A stretch of DNA of 64,000 nucleotides, from the NCBI GenBank assembly GCA_030789695.1, contig CM061141.1, forward strand, positions 280,123,871 through 280,187,870, read 5' to 3'. Numbering within the stretch: the first letter of the stretch is position 1; every line of letters starts with the position of its first letter. Position numbers and translations under genes: made by a program. The notes below the pieces were generated by a model. It was not told the DNA's origin, did no database searches, and worked only from the letters and a program-made list of their open reading frames with translations. Shown here in pieces: positions 10,508 through 22,652 of this stretch. Source of the DNA: Scilla litardierei. Its lineage: Eukaryota > Streptophyta > Magnoliopsida > Asparagales > Asparagaceae.

Positions 10508-13285
10508 TCAATGCGGGATGTTTGGTGCATATGAGATGCACCCATCAAACTTTCCGGGGAGAATGCTTGGATTGGGAAGTTGCGGCGTAGTGTTCTCCCG
10601 CGGTGGTCTCTCGTCTCGAATAGTGTTGGGGGGAGGCTCCCCCAAGCTAGCATTTGCTCCGGTCAACGGTTTTGCCGGTGATGCCGATTTCCGTGCCGGC
10701 GGAGCTTTCTTCGGAGACTTTAGTTTCGCGAGCTTGCAGAGCTCTCGAATCCTTGCGACATCAGCGTCGCCTTCATCATCTTCAGCGGAGAGGTCGGGGG
10801 AATCATTTTTCTTCTCATCGTGGCCCAAATCCGGGCCTTCCTCAAAATCTTCGTCAAAAAGAGCGCCAATTGAGTGAGGGATCGCCTCCTCTATTACCTC
10901 GTCGAGGAGGTCCATGTAGTCAAGTTCCTCATGATAAGGCATGTGCTTCATGGCCTTAGGAATGTGGAGCTCCACCTCGATGTTTCCGACGTTTAAAGTT
11001 AGGGTACCTTCGCGCACGTCGACGATGACTCCGGCGGTGGCTAGGAACGGGCGTCCAAGTATCAATGAAGTGTCTCCCTCCTCCTTAACATCCATGATCA
11101 CGAAGTCACATGGCAAGCATATTCCCCCCGGGACTTGTAGCGGTATGTCTTCGGCAATCCCCACCGGCCTTGTTATCCGTCCATCGGCTAATTGAATGCG
11201 CATGTCGGTGGGTTTCAACTTTGTCCCGGTGTTTAGTCTTAAGAACATGGAGAGAGGCATGAGGCTCCCACTAGCCCCAAGATCAACCAACGCCTTTTGA
11301 AGAGGAACGCCGCCCAAAGTGCAAGGAATCCGAAAACTCCCCGGATCTTTAAATTTTGCCGGCTCCTTCTCTCTCTTGGTGAGCCAAGAGCCCTCCTCGG
11401 CTAGCATGATCTTCTCCTTCCTTTTCCTCCCCGAAATCAAGTCCTTCAAAAATTTAGCATACGTGGGGATCTCGACGATGGTGTCAAGGAAGGGAATGTT
11501 AAGGCTAACTCCTCTTAGGTACTCGAGAAATTTTGCTAGCCTTTTCTCCATTTTCGCTCTAGCGAGCCTTTGGGGGAATGGGACCGGTGGCATGAAGCGC
11601 CTTTCCTCAATCAATTGCTCCGCTCTAGATTTCTCTTTGTCTTGTGGCTCCTTCTCCTTTTCAACTTCAACTATCAGCTCAATTGGCTCCAAGCTTTCCT
11701 CCACGGGCTCCTCAATAGGGATCATGGCGGGGGTGGTGTCCTTCCCGCCTCTAGTAGTAACGGCAACTACGGCATTGATGTGGCCCGTGTTGCCCCGTGG
11801 GTTTTGCTCCGGTTGCGCCGGCAATCTTTGAGTGTTCCGATTGAGCAACGCCAATTGCTCCGATATTTGAGCCACAACGGTATTAAGGGAGTCTTGCCCC
11901 GCCTTCAAGCTAGCATTTACCTTATTTTGCTCGACCATGAACGCCTCCACTCTAGTTTCAAAGTCGGATCGTTGTGGAGCTTGTGGAGGGTTTTGATTTT
12001 GATTCCTCCACCACTGGTTGTATCCGGGAGGCCTATATGGTGGAACTTGTTGCTTTGGTTGAAAGTTTTGTTGTGGAGGCCCCCTCGGTGGATAGTATTG
12101 TTGTTGGGGTGGTGGTGGTCGAGCTTGTTGAGGTGGTTGTTGTGGCGGGTTCAAAGCTCCTTCATTGTTGGCGTAAGAGAATCCGGGATGATTTCTTGTG
12201 GCCGGATTGGCCCAATATCCTTGGTTCCCCGCAACATATTGTACTTGCTCCAAGGATCCTTCTACTTGCTCTCCTCCCGAGTACATGTCTTGAGATTGGT
12301 CTTGCCAATCACACATTTGGTTCGTCGGCGCGGAGGTGGAAGGGGTCCCTTGGGGCTCCGTGATGAACTTCTCCAATCTCTCCACTACCTTGTGGAGAGA
12401 ATCAAACTTGCTCGTAAGCTCCGCTACGGCCTTTGCCTCGTAGATGCTAGTTGGCTTTAAGGAGGACGTAGAGTGTCCTCGCTCATCGCCCCATTGTTGA
12501 TTATTTGAGGCCATCTCCTCAATTAGGGCCGTAGCTTCCTCGGGAGTCTTTGACAAGATATCACCATTCGCCGCGGCATCAATAATTTGTTTGGTCCCCG
12601 GTTGGAGACCGTTGTAGAAGCTGTGAACTAGCTCCCAATCTTCTATACTGTGGTGCGGGCATTGATGCTGCAAATCCTTAAAACGCTCCCAAGCTTCATA
12701 GAGCGTCTCCTGTGGTCCTTGCTTGAAGGACATGAGAGCGCTCCGGATCTTCACCGTCTTGGATGGCGGATAGAACTTATCAATAAATGCACTCGCCAAC
12801 TCGTCCCAAGTGGTGAAGACTCCGTCAGCCTGCGTCCTCAACCAATAGAGTGCCTTGTCCTTAAGCGTGAAGGGGAAGAGACACAGTCTGATAGCATCGA
12901 TGGAGACCCCCGGCATCTGGAATGTGGCGCACTTTGACAAGAATAATTGGATGTGGTAGTGGGGGTTCTCATGGGCGTTCCCATGAAATGGGTCTTGTTG
13001 CATCAAAACCACCAATCCAGTCTTTAGCTCGAAGTTCTTGTCAGCCGCCAACTGCGGCACGGCAATTGACAAGGTAGTAGAAGAGGTCTTAGGCCGAAGC
13101 CTATCGCGAATAGAAATTATCCTCGCCATCCTTGCCGCCAATTCTTCAGGAGTTTCCGGGTTGGTCATATACCTCCCTTCCGGATCTTGTCTTCTTACCG
13201 CTCTAAGTCTCCGCACGGTACGTTCGATCTCAGGATCAAATAATAAAGCTTCAGGGTCCGCCGTAGATCTCGTGTACATGCACAT
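10508..13285 (-). CDS. gag-protease polyprotein of element B
   Basis: An intact 925-codon ORF1 starting 129-151 bases after the primer site and LTR. Residues about 85-265 match the plant retrotransposon gag domain (motifs ALYWLRT, FIDKFYPP, LYEAWERFKDL, FYNGLQPGTKQIIDA). Residues about 370-440 are Pro/Gln-rich; there is no CCHC zinc knuckle, as is common in the Athila group. Residues about 640-780 form a retropepsin-like protease with the active-site variant LVDLGASGSLMP and the later motif LILGRPFLATAG. The ORF ends about 135 residues after the protease in an acidic/basic tail, without any RT-integrase. Gag would assemble the particle and the protease would cleave it. Pol must come from elsewhere, for example a C-type element. 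Confidence 0.92.
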   Translation of the reverse strand: MCMYTRSTADPEALLFDPEIERTVRRLRAVRRQDPEGRYMTNPETPEELAARMARIISIRDRLRPKTSSTTLSIAVPQLAADKNFELKTGLVVLMQQDPFHGNAHENPHYHIQLFLSKCATFQMPGVSIDAIRLCLFPFTLKDKALYWLRTQADGVFTTWDELASAFIDKFYPPSKTVKIRSALMSFKQGPQETLYEAWERFKDLQHQCPHHSIEDWELVHSFYNGLQPGTKQIIDAAANGDILSKTPEEATALIEEMASNNQQWGDERGHSTSSLKPTSIYEAKAVAELTSKFDSLHKVVERLEKFITEPQGTPSTSAPTNQMCDWQDQSQDMYSGGEQVEGSLEQVQYVAGNQGYWANPATRNHPGFSYANNEGALNPPQQPPQQARPPPPQQQYYPPRGPPQQNFQPKQQVPPYRPPGYNQWWRNQNQNPPQAPQRSDFETRVEAFMVEQNKVNASLKAGQDSLNTVVAQISEQLALLNRNTQRLPAQPEQNPRGNTGHINAVVAVTTRGGKDTTPAMIPIEEPVEESLEPIELIVEVEKEKEPQDKEKSRAEQLIEERRFMPPVPFPQRLARAKMEKRLAKFLEYLRGVSLNIPFLDTIVEIPTYAKFLKDLISGRKRKEKIMLAEEGSWLTKREKEPAKFKDPGSFRIPCTLGGVPLQKALVDLGASGSLMPLSMFLRLNTGTKLKPTDMRIQLADGRITRPVGIAEDIPLQVPGGICLPCDFVIMDVKEEGDTSLILGRPFLATAGVIVDVREGTLTLNVGNIEVELHIPKAMKHMPYHEELDYMDLLDEVIEEAIPHSIGALFDEDFEEGPDLGHDEKKNDSPDLSAEDDEGDADVARIRELCKLAKLKSPKKAPPARKSASPAKPLTGANASLGEPPPNTIRDERPPRENTTPQLPNPSILPGKFDGCISYAPNIPH

Positions 13286-13413
13286 GGGAAACAGAGTTTC
13301 AAAGAAATGATTAGTACCGTGGAAGGGTTAGGTAAGAGATAAGAAATAAAAATAATGATAATACTAATAAAAAAAGAATAGCTAGGGTGAGAAAGAATCA
13401 AACGCAATCGCCT

Positions 13414-13430
13414 CCCTGGCAACGGCGCCA
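13414..13430 (-). other. Primer-binding site (tRNA-Asp type), element B
   Basis: Minus-strand TGGCGCCGTTGCCAGGG, one mismatch from the copy in A and C. It lies six bases inside the 5' LTR boundary at 13437. Confidence 0.88.
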
Positions 13431-13436
13431 AAAACT

Positions 13437-15253
13437 TGATCGCTCTGGGACGTGACCCAAAAGAACGGTTGTAGTTTTATCGCAAGTGCACGGTGTAGCA
13501 GCGAGCGGGATATCGAACACAGGGAGGACGAATGACTGTGCTTGCTCCGATCAACCTGGCTATTTAGGAAGAGAATTTTGCCTTTGGCGATCCTGTCACA
13601 ATCGTCAGACAAATGTGCGAAATATCAAATCAAATAAAGAACGTCTAGGGAATGGGGAATCCCCGCTACACACCATACTTCATAAATGTGGTTCATCGGT
13701 ATCAAAATTGCTAGAATGTGAATTCGGATGAACTAGTTGCAACTGAATGTAGAACCAAGCTCACGCTCTCGCGCTGTTGCCGGTCTATAGCTATCCTAGG
13801 GTCTGGTCCAATCTCTTGCAAACCCTACCCTAGGAAAGCTAGCATTAGGATCAACATCATCGTCCAATCGCGCACCGAGCCCAATCTCTTGCAAACTCGG
13901 TCCACGATCTAGATTAGGATAGTTCCTACCCGTCCAATCTCTTGCAAACGGGTATCGGTATAGAATTGCAACCGGGAATCCTAGTATCGGTCGAATCTCT
14001 TGCAAACCGATACTTCGAAAAATCCGACTCCAACCCAATTCGGATTTCTAGGGCTTCCTATCAAATTGGGATCCAATCTCTTGCAAATCCCAATTGATAT
14101 GAATGCCTAGCAATCCGTAGTAAATTGATCCCAATCTAATCCCTAATAACAATTCTAGCACAATTTCTACCAATTCATCACAAATATGAAAACGGGCTTG
14201 TAGGGTTCATCCCCACGCCCCAAGACGTGGAGACTACTCACAAATCATAGCGAGATCACAAAAATAATCGTTGAGATAAGCAATAGAATTCATCACAACA
14301 ATGATATAAACAATAAAAATAGAATTTTTAAGGAAAAGAGATGCAAACCAATGTAGTTCTTCAATTAATCCAACAAAAATCCAAGTTTTGCTCCTTTTCC
14401 AATCACAAGAATAAAGCTAAAAAAACTAATCTAAAAAGCTGCAAAAAATCTAAGAGAGAGCTCCCTAAACTAGGGTAAAAACAGGGTTTAAATAGCCCCA
14501 AAAATCGTCCAAAAATTGTGACCAAAATGCCCCTGCACAGCCTGTTTTCCGCAGTTTTCGCTACAGGCAGCGCATCGCACTCGGCCGAGTGACAAAAGTC
14601 GCTCGGCCGAGTGAAAACCCTGCAATTTTCCAGTAAGTCGGGGTTTTCAGGGGTCTTCAGTTCGGGGGCGGCTCGGCCGAGTGAGTTTTCGTCACTCGGC
14701 CGATGACTTCACTGCACTCGGGCGGACGGGATTTACCACTCGGCCGAGTGGGTCTTCTGAAGTTCAGGCAGCCGAAAAACAGTAACTTCGATGTTTTGGA
14801 AGGGCTTCGTCTGGGCGCCACTCGGGCGGACGTGGTATCGTCACCCGGCCGATGTGGTCTTCTGTGCTCGGCCGAGTGCATATGTAACTCGTGTCTGAAT
14901 TGGTCGGCCGAGCAGTGTCTCGCTGGTCGGCCGAGTGGCTCCTCCACTCGGCCGAGTGGGACACAAAGAATGCCCAATCTGCTTGTTTTGGCCTCCTCGT
15001 CGCTCCTGCGATGTCCATTCTTCTTCCGCTCCTCTCCAACAGCAAAATACCCCTCAGGGAGGTCGTCGGTGACCGTCTAGAGTAAGCGCATCTCGGGATC
15101 ACTCCAAATCGCGCCAAATCACATGAAATGCGACAAAAACAATAAATTGTGAAAAGCATCGCAAAATCGTCGATATATCGTGAAAAACATGATTTGGGCG
15201 ATCTAAATGGCATGCAAATATGCGGAAAAAAGGTGTAAAATAAGGAGTGATCA
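13437..15253 (-). repeat. 5' LTR of element B
   Basis: 1817 bp, matching 3328-5144. In reverse orientation it holds the leader hairpin series (about 13800-14100), the TATA box (TTAAATA at 14488-14494, i.e. TATTTAA on the minus strand) and the CTCGGCCGAG array (about 14575-14960). The open frames across it are artefacts of the GC palindromes. Confidence 0.94.
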
Positions 15254-15258
15254 CCCTC

Positions 15259-17503
15259 CAAGACGGTGAAGATAAGAAGTGCTCTCATGTCCTTCAAGCA
15301 AGGACCGCAGGAGACTCTCTATGAGGCATGGGAGTGCTTCAAGGACTTGCAGCATCAATGCCCCCATCACATCATAGAGGATTGGGAGCTTGTCCACAGT
15401 TTCTACAATGGACTCCAACCGGGCACAAAACAGATTATTGATGCTACCGCCAACGGAGTCATTTTGTCAAAGACCCCCGATGAAGCTACGGCCTTGCTAG
15501 AGGAGATTGCCTCCAACAACCAACAGTGGGGTGACGAGCGAGGACATTCCTCGTCCTCCTTGAAGCCCACGAGTATTTATGAGGCCAAGACCGTGGCCGA
15601 GCTCGCTAGCAAATTTGACTCTCTCCACAAGGTAGTGGAGAGATTGGAGAAATACATTACCGAGCCGCATGGAGCTCCTTCTACATCCGCACCGACAAAC
15701 CATATGAGTGATTGGCAAGACCAATCCCAAGCCATGTATGTAGGAGGAGAGAATGGAGAAGGAGCTTTGGAGCAAATTCAGTATGTTGCGGGGAATTCCG
15801 GATATTGGACCAACCCGGCCGCTAGAAACCATCCGGGTTTTTCATATGCTAATAATGATGGTGCCTTGAACCCCTTGCCACAACAACCTCCTCAAGCTCG
15901 GCCTCCACCACCACAACCGAATTATCAACCAAGGGGGCCACCGCAACAAAACTTCCCACCTAGGCAACAAGTGGGACCTTATAGGCCACCCGGGTATAAT
16001 CAAGGTTGGAGAAATCCCAACCCTCCGCAAGCTCAACCACGTTCGGATTTTGAAGCTAAGGTGGAGGAGTTTATGGTGGAGGAGAGAAAGATTAACGCCA
16101 CGTTGAAAGCGGGACAAGATTCTCTCACCACCGTCGTCGCTCAAATTTGGGAGCAACTTGCGTTGCTTAATAGGAACAACCAATAATTGTTGGCTCAACC
16201 CGAGCCAAATCCACGGGGCAACACCGGCCATATCAACGTGGTTGTTGCGGTTATGATAAGGGGTGGGAAGGATACCACTCCCCCCATGACTCAAGTCAAT
16301 GAACCCGTGGTAGAGATTCTAGAAGAGAGCGAGCCGGCAATTGAGGTGGAGAAAGAGAAGGAGCTGCAAGAAGGAGCAAAATCTAGAGTGGAGGAACCTA
16401 TTGATGAGCGCCGATTCATGCAACCGGTGGCTTTCCCTCAACGGCTAGCTCGAGCCAAGATCGAGAAGTGGCTACCCAAGTTCCTCGAATACTTGAGAGG
16501 GGTGAGCCTCAATATCCCTTTCCTTGATGCCATAGTGGAAATCCCATCCTACGCGAAGTTCTTAATGGACTTGATTACGGGAAGGAAAAGCAAAGAGAAG
16601 ATTATGCTCGCGGAACAAGGAACTTGGTTCACTAGGAAAGAGAAGGAGCCCGCCAAATTTAAAGATCCTGGGAGTTTCCGGATTCCTTGCACACTAGGAG
16701 GCGTCCCCTTACGAAAAGCATTGGTTGATTTGGGCGCTAGTGTGAGCCTCATGCCTCTCACCATGTTCCGGAAGTTGAACACCGGCACCGATTTAAAGCC
16801 GACCGACATGAGGATTCAACTCACGGACGGTCAGATCACTAGGCCTGTTGGGATCGCGGAGAACATCCCACTCCAAGTTCCGGGAGGCATATGCTTGCCT
16901 TGTGATTTTGTGATCATGGACATTAAGGAGGAGTGTGACACATCGCTCATACTTAGACGCCCATTCCTCGCCACCGTCGGTGTAATCGTCGATGTGCGGG
17001 AAGGGACTCTTACCTTGAATGTCGGCAACATTGAAGTAGAGCTCCATATACCAAAGGCTATAAAGCACATGCCATATCATGAGGAGCTAGATTATGTGGA
17101 CCTCCTTGACGAGGTCATTGAAGAGGCTATCCCCTACTCCATCGGTGCACTCCATGATGATGGCTTTGAAGAAAGCCAAGATTTGAGCGAAGTAGAGAAG
17201 ATGGAGGACTCTCCCAATAGCTCCACGGAGAATGATGATGGCGACACTGATGTCGCGAGAATACGGGAGCTTTGCAAGCTATCGATATTGAAGAATCCGA
17301 AGAAAGCTCCACCGATTCGAAGATCGGTGTCACCGACGAAGTTAAAGACCGGAACAAGCTCAAGCTTGGGGGAGCCATCCCCCAACATTGCCCAAGATGA
17401 AGGGGCACTGAGGAAGGCCACGCACCACCACGATCCAAATCCGAGCGGTCTTCCTGGCAAGTTCGACGGGTGCATCTCATATGCACCCAACATCCTGCAC
17501 TAA
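15259..17503 (+). pseudogene. gag-protease of element A, 3' part (broken)
   Basis: Continuation of A's ORF1 after the B insertion (15254-15258 is the duplicated target). It holds the rest of the gag domain (to about 15530), a Pro/Gln-rich stretch, an in-frame TAA at 16184-16186, then the protease region (LVDLGASVSLMP near 16725-16760; the later motif reads LILRRPFLATVG, where B has GRP). It ends with the same tail as B and C ([15 protein letters not shown]). With the two 5' stops the gene is non-functional. No pol follows. Confidence 0.88.
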
Positions 17504-17580
17504 ATTGAAAATCCAAAGGGGTCGAGCTCAAGACCTTAAACGAGCGCTTGTCGGGAGGCAACCCGACGGTTTTTGCATTA
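17465..17580 (+). other. Conserved stem-loops at the end of ORF1, element A
   Basis: Three short hairpins start inside the last codons and continue past the stop. The first has 8-bp arms (GGGTGCAT / ATGCACCC) and loop CTCAT. The second is a weaker GGTC/GACC hairpin near 17520. The third has arms GTCGGG / CCCGAC and loop AGGCAA near 17551-17568. Equivalents exist in B, C and E with changed but still paired arms. Confidence 0.7.
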
Positions 17581-18729
17581 TTTTTATTTGATTTTCATTT
17601 TTGGTTTAGACTTTTGTTAGTTTTTAGAGTCTTTTTGCCCACAAAAATCGTGACAACGGGTCCTATTTTTCATGACAGGAGAAGGAAAGAAGGAGATCAA
17701 TCATAAGAGGATGATAGAGGCAAGGAAGAGCGCTCCAGGAATGCGTTCAGGCCTTAGGAGGAGGAAGAAACCAACTGGAGGAAGAAAAACAGAGAGTAGA
17801 GAGAAAACGGAGCCCCGAAGCAGAAAACAGCACGTCACTCGGCCGAGTATCATATGCGCCTCGGCCGAGCAAAGGACTCCACTCGGCCGAGTGGGGCACC
17901 AACCAGGGAAGTCTGCAGAACCAACTCTCTGTCTCTTTTGTGCATTTCAGCATTAATTGCCACTCGGCCGAGTATGTAAAGTCACTCGGCCGAGTGAAAC
18001 AGATACCCTCCTAGCCTAAAAATTGCCGAGTGTCAGAGCCACTCGGCCGAAGGAGTTTTCTCCCTTTGGCCGAGTGAACAAAAACCACTCGACCGAGTCA
18101 TAAGTGGGAACGAGATTTTCAAAATTTCTTTTGTTTACGCACTCGGCCGAGTGACATTTACACTTGGCCGAGTTGTAACAATTTATATATAAGGTCGGGA
18201 GCGGGCGCGATTTTCTAAAACCCCAAATTCCTTCGTTTTTTGCCCGAGCTTCTGCTGCTTCGTCTCCCTCGCCCGCTGTTTCGACTTCCCTCGACCGAAT
18301 CGAACCCATCCCTCCGACGATCGCCATCGACCAAGCTCCCCTCCCACACCGACGTTGGGCCGCCGCTCCATCTCGTCGGCGCCGGCCTCCATTGCTTCGT
18401 TTAGCCTCGGTTTGCCCCGAAATCCCATTTTCTCCTTGTTTCTCTCGATCCGTAGACCAGTTGAGCCCAAAAATTAAATTAATTCTTTTATCTATCTATT
18501 ATACCACATCTCCCCCATGTCCTTCGAATATTATCCGCTGATATCATTGTTAGATTTGCAGGCTATCTTAGGGGAGCTTTGGGGAGCTTCTGGACGCGTT
18601 TTTAGCTCCACGGAGGCGGCGTTCTTCGCACTCATTGGCTGATTTGCTCTCGCGGCGTGTTCAGGTACATTCGTTCCATTATTTAGCACGCCGCATATTA
18701 TTTTTGTTGGGTGAGCACTCGCGGCACAC
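17581..18729 (+). promoter_or_regulatory. ORF1-ORF2 intergenic region of element A
   Basis: CTCGGCCGAG palindromes run from about 17837 to 18175 and are followed by a TATATATAAG box at about 18185-18193. A GC-rich leader and a splice-acceptor-like TTTGCAG-G near 18553-18562 precede the ORF2 start at 18730. The arrangement matches the LTR promoter and suggests separate transcription of ORF2. Confidence 0.6.
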
Positions 18730-20733
18730 ATGCCGCCCCGTACTAGGCCACGTACACGGGGATCCACCCCCAAGCGGAGGCAGACCGATGACCCCGGTCC
18801 CTCTCACGCTAGGGAGGACTCCCCTCCACCTAGCCCGCCACAGCTACCACCACCCACACAGCCGCTTTCCGCCGATCCCATCCACACACAGCCACCACCG
18901 GCTCCCGCCGTTGGGCCGCTGGGGATCACGTTCAGAGACGACGCACAGCGCGTCTGATTTGAGCGTATCGCCCATCACTCGATAGTGCCCTCTAGGTTCA
19001 CACACTTAGCAGACCTTGACCGCCTAGGGGTACTAGAGGGGATGCTCACGTTCTACGACAATGTGGGTTGGCGCGACTTCTTGTCTGTGTCGGCGGACAC
19101 CTACGTCCGTCCGACACTTGAGGTTCTTAGCTCGATAGCCCGGATCCCTGGAGGATGCACATTCCGCCTAATGGATCGAGAGTGCGAGGTCACTCTCAAC
19201 ATGCTTCGTGCATTCTTCCAGTGGCCCGCTGTCCCTGTCCCCGACCGAGCCTACGCACCCACGCACATCCCACCACCGTCGTTCGACACCTCCACATTCT
19301 GGACACGGATCACAGGCTCCCACATTGGCTTTGACCCTAGTAGGGCCAAGGCCTCAGCCATCCTACACCCCTGCCTCCGCATTGCCCAGCGCCTCATGGC
19401 GACCACTTTCCTAGCGAGGTACGAGCCTGGGACGATGTCTACGCCTGAGCTCTACATGCTCTACGCGATGACTCGCCCCAGAGTTCTGGATAGGGGTAGC
19501 AACGACCTGGTCCCCGCCATTGAGATTGATATCGCTAGTTGGTTCTTAGACCGCATCATCATTTCGGTGGGCGCTCGCTCACCTATTTGCTGCGACGGTC
19601 TGATTACTCTGCTAGCCCTGATGACCGGCGTGGACCTACCTGCCGACCTTCGACGAGCCACGGGCCCCACTGCACTTTCGATAGACGTTATGGCCCGGAT
19701 GAAGATGCTTCGTCCCCACGGCCAGCGGCACTGGGTATGGTTGCACGGTCCCTTTGGTACCGATTACATGATCCTTCCGAGCCCCGCTCGGACACATATA
19801 GGACCGGCACACGGGGACTGGCTTCCGGCGATGGATCTCCTGATCCCAGCCGCCTACGTACTAGAGGCTGAGGGAGCTGAGCAGCCTCCGCCTGCACCCG
19901 TCGACCTCGTGATCCCTCAGCCCGAGCCTGCACTGTCTGCACCTCCCGACACTTCTGTCCCCACTTCTGTCAGTGTCGGGAGTACCCTTGCCGAGTCGTC
20001 CACCACGTCCACCACCACCACCACTGCTGTGCCTATCTCGGTTGAGCCTATTTCCTCACTTCTTCCCGAGCGTCCACCCACTATCCTCGAGAGCAGCGAG
20101 TCTTCCTTCTCTGCCATTGTGGAGACCCTGTCTAGTTTACTGTCCGCTGGGGTGCCACCTTTTGGTCCTTACACTTCCTCCCTAGTGGTCGACCCTTCTG
20201 TCTCCACCTCAGCCGTCCTATCCGAGAGTGTCGTGACGTCTGTCCTCACACCTGTGTCACTGACCTCTCTTGCTTCCTCGTTGCCGATTTTATCTTCCAC
20301 CCCCGCTGCTGCTGCTCCGTCCCAGCCTACGTCCCAGCCTCACACTGAGGCTGGGCATCCACTACCGAGCACAGCACCCCTTCCACGCTACCCTGCTGGC
20401 CCCATCCTATACGCTTCATGCCAGAGGCAGCCCCGTCCTTCACAGCCTAGACCTGTGCGTCCCCCTGCTCCACCACCCCCTGACACTCTACTTCAGAGCC
20501 TCTGTGCTCTTAAGGGGGCGGTGAGTGGACTCAGAGGTGATTTTAGGGCTCTCTCTGCCACGGTCAGTTCCGTGGAGTCTCGCGTCGCCATGCTTCCTGA
20601 TATTCAGGCTTGCCTGAATCAGATCCTGGCACGACTACCTCCACTACACCCACCCACCCAGCAAACACCTCGACCACCACCACCACCTCCTCCTCCGCCA
20701 CAGGACGGGGATGGTGCAGCACCACCAGATTAG
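18730..20733 (+). pseudogene. ORF2 of element A, ATHILA ORF-1-like (one in-frame stop)
   Basis: Homologue of B's ORF2 over its whole length, including the conserved region (LGVLEGML, NVGWRDFL, GTMSTPELYML) and the Pro/Ser/Thr-rich C-terminus ending in a proline run and QDGDGAAPPD. A single TGA at 18955-18957 splits it near residue 76; the downstream part remains open to 20733. The proline/threonine-rich tail is shorter than in B. Function is unknown, as for B. Confidence 0.82.
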
Positions 20734-22637
20734 GCACACCCTTGATGCCATTGATCTTTTTTGTCGTTATGCTGCCCATTTTCTGCTGGTCCTGGAGATT
20801 TTTGCCCCCACCTCCTCCCCTCACTATTTTTGTCCCTTTCTTGCTCACATCATTTTATATCTTTTTTGGGAGAGAGGGAGTGTATTTTTGGTGACACATA
20901 TCTGCATCACTCTGCTCCTTGCATGCATCACATCTGCATCATATTTTCAGTTTATTTTTCTTTCTTTTTATCATGCATGCATCCTCACCCACCCCGCCCA
21001 TTTCATGTCTCTCAGTGTGCCACACTTCGCACATTGAGGACACTGTGCACTTTAGCTTGGGGGAGTGAGTTCTCACACTTTTTGCTTTTATCACCTTTAT
21101 TTTTAGTTTTTTCACGTTTTTTCCGCTTTTGCACCCATTTTTCATCACTTTTTCATTTTTTGTCATACATCACGTTTTTCTTATTTTCCGTATGTGCTGC
21201 ATTGTAAATAGTTCTATTTTCTTTTATCTTTATTTCTTTCATCTTTTGCTAGAGATGATTTTTCTGTGATGACGATGACGTGGTGTTAGCTTTTTTCTAT
21301 ATGCATGCTAATTTTGTCATGTCATAGCTTTTGTTTCTGATATCATATGCTATGTTCTGCTTTGCATTTAGAAATAGTAACCCACCTCTTTTTCCGTATG
21401 AAAATGGATGAAATTCTATTATTAGCTGATGTCTGATGATTCATATGTATGCTATCGTAGAAAACACACCAAGATTCACGCATTGTTTGCTTATATCTGG
21501 AGTACTGCTTTCTTTTCTCATATCACTTCTTATTGCATGATTTGTACGCTCCACTTCAGGTTGATTGAATGTTTGCTAGCATTGATATATCTGGACTAGT
21601 TTGCTTTTTGAGATTAAACTGAGTAGATTAAATTACCCTGCTGAAGTTGTCATGCACGTCCTATAGAGTGAACCGAGAGATACATTTATTTCTTTCTCCA
21701 CATATCTTGAACATTATTTCTCTATCTTAAATTCATTGGTGAATCTCCCCTTTGCAATTCTATTATTGGCATCTCCCCCGTCATTATATCCCATGCTCCA
21801 AATTCCCCAAAACCCAAAAAGAAAATACTTGTATATCCTTCTCTTTTGATTTGGGATCATTTGTGTATATATGTTATTTGAAAAAGAAAAGAAAAGAAAA
21901 GAAAAGAAAATTTGAGAAAAAGAAAAGAAAAGAGAAAAGAAGTTCATAACGATCCCATCTCATACCCTTTCTCTCTTTCTTCCCTCTTTTGCTTTTATTT
22001 TTATTTCTTTTACTTTTGGAGCTTCAAAAGAAACGGGGAATGTAAATATTGTTTTGTTTATGCCACCACGCTTATGGATAAGCTTGGGGGAGAGAATCCA
22101 ATGAAGTGTGAAAGAGTGACTGCTTGACGATGCATGACAACCTAGGCTAAGTAATATTTTATACTCGGTGAGATTGCTAAAAGTTTCACGAAATCCAGAA
22201 ATCTGCTCTTAGCATTCATTTCATGAAAACCACACTTTTCTATTCTTACTACTCTATTGTGTGATATCTCTTATACTCCTTATAGAAAGCATTCAATTGA
22301 AAAGTGTGTGATCTATGATTTTGTATACCGCTTTAGATGCTTCAGACGATGTTAATTCTAGAATTATTCCATTGATCATGCTATATCGATATTCTTGGGT
22401 TTTCTATTTCAAATGCACCATTATACTATGATATCGAGATAAAAATCTTTGACATGTGTTTTATATTCGATACGTGCTATGTGAGTAAGAAAAACCCACG
22501 TCCTGAGAAAAATGATCTAGCAACTTCCTTCTTCGTTTTCTATTTTGTTTTTCATTTTCCATTTTCCCATCGTTTCCATTATCTTTATCCACCGGGTTCG
22601 CTTTTTTACTCATCTTCCTCGAGGACGAGTAAGAGGT
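20734..22637 (+). other. 3' untranslated region of element A
   Basis: About 1.9 kb, T-rich and non-coding, alignable with the 3' regions of B and C. It holds purine-tract-like motifs AGCTTGGGGGAG near 21054 and 22080. The first is preceded by the GAGGAC-loop hairpin (21029-21048). The hairpin with loop GAGGAC before the true purine tract is at about 22610-22633. Confidence 0.65.
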
Positions 22638-22652
22638 AAGCTTGGGGGATTT
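22638..22652 (+). other. Polypurine tract, element A
   Basis: TAAGCTTGGGGGATTT immediately precedes the 3' LTR and matches the tract of C. Confidence 0.8.

Larger units (their letters stand above)
3328..15253 (-). mobile_element. Element B: Athila-like retrotransposon with intact gag-protease and ORF2, no pol
   Basis: A complete minus-strand element bounded by LTRs of 1817 bp (3328-5144 and 13437-15253), with a perfect 5-bp target duplication CCCTC at 3323-3327 and 15254-15258. Reading on the minus strand: 5' LTR, tRNA-Asp-type primer site, gag-protease (925 codons, open), palindrome array and TATA-like box, ORF2 (727 codons, open), about 1.9 kb of 3' region, purine tract, 3' LTR. Reverse transcriptase, RNase H and integrase are absent. 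The LTRs differ at roughly 40 positions by eye (a little over 2%), yet both genes are still open, which suggests B was a recently successful non-autonomous element. It lies inside element A's gag. Confidence 0.95.

Noticed and set aside
21880..21945. Possible gene in the AAAAGAAAAG-rich stretch
   Set aside because: A simple purine repeat within element A's 3' region; the charged peptide is compositional.
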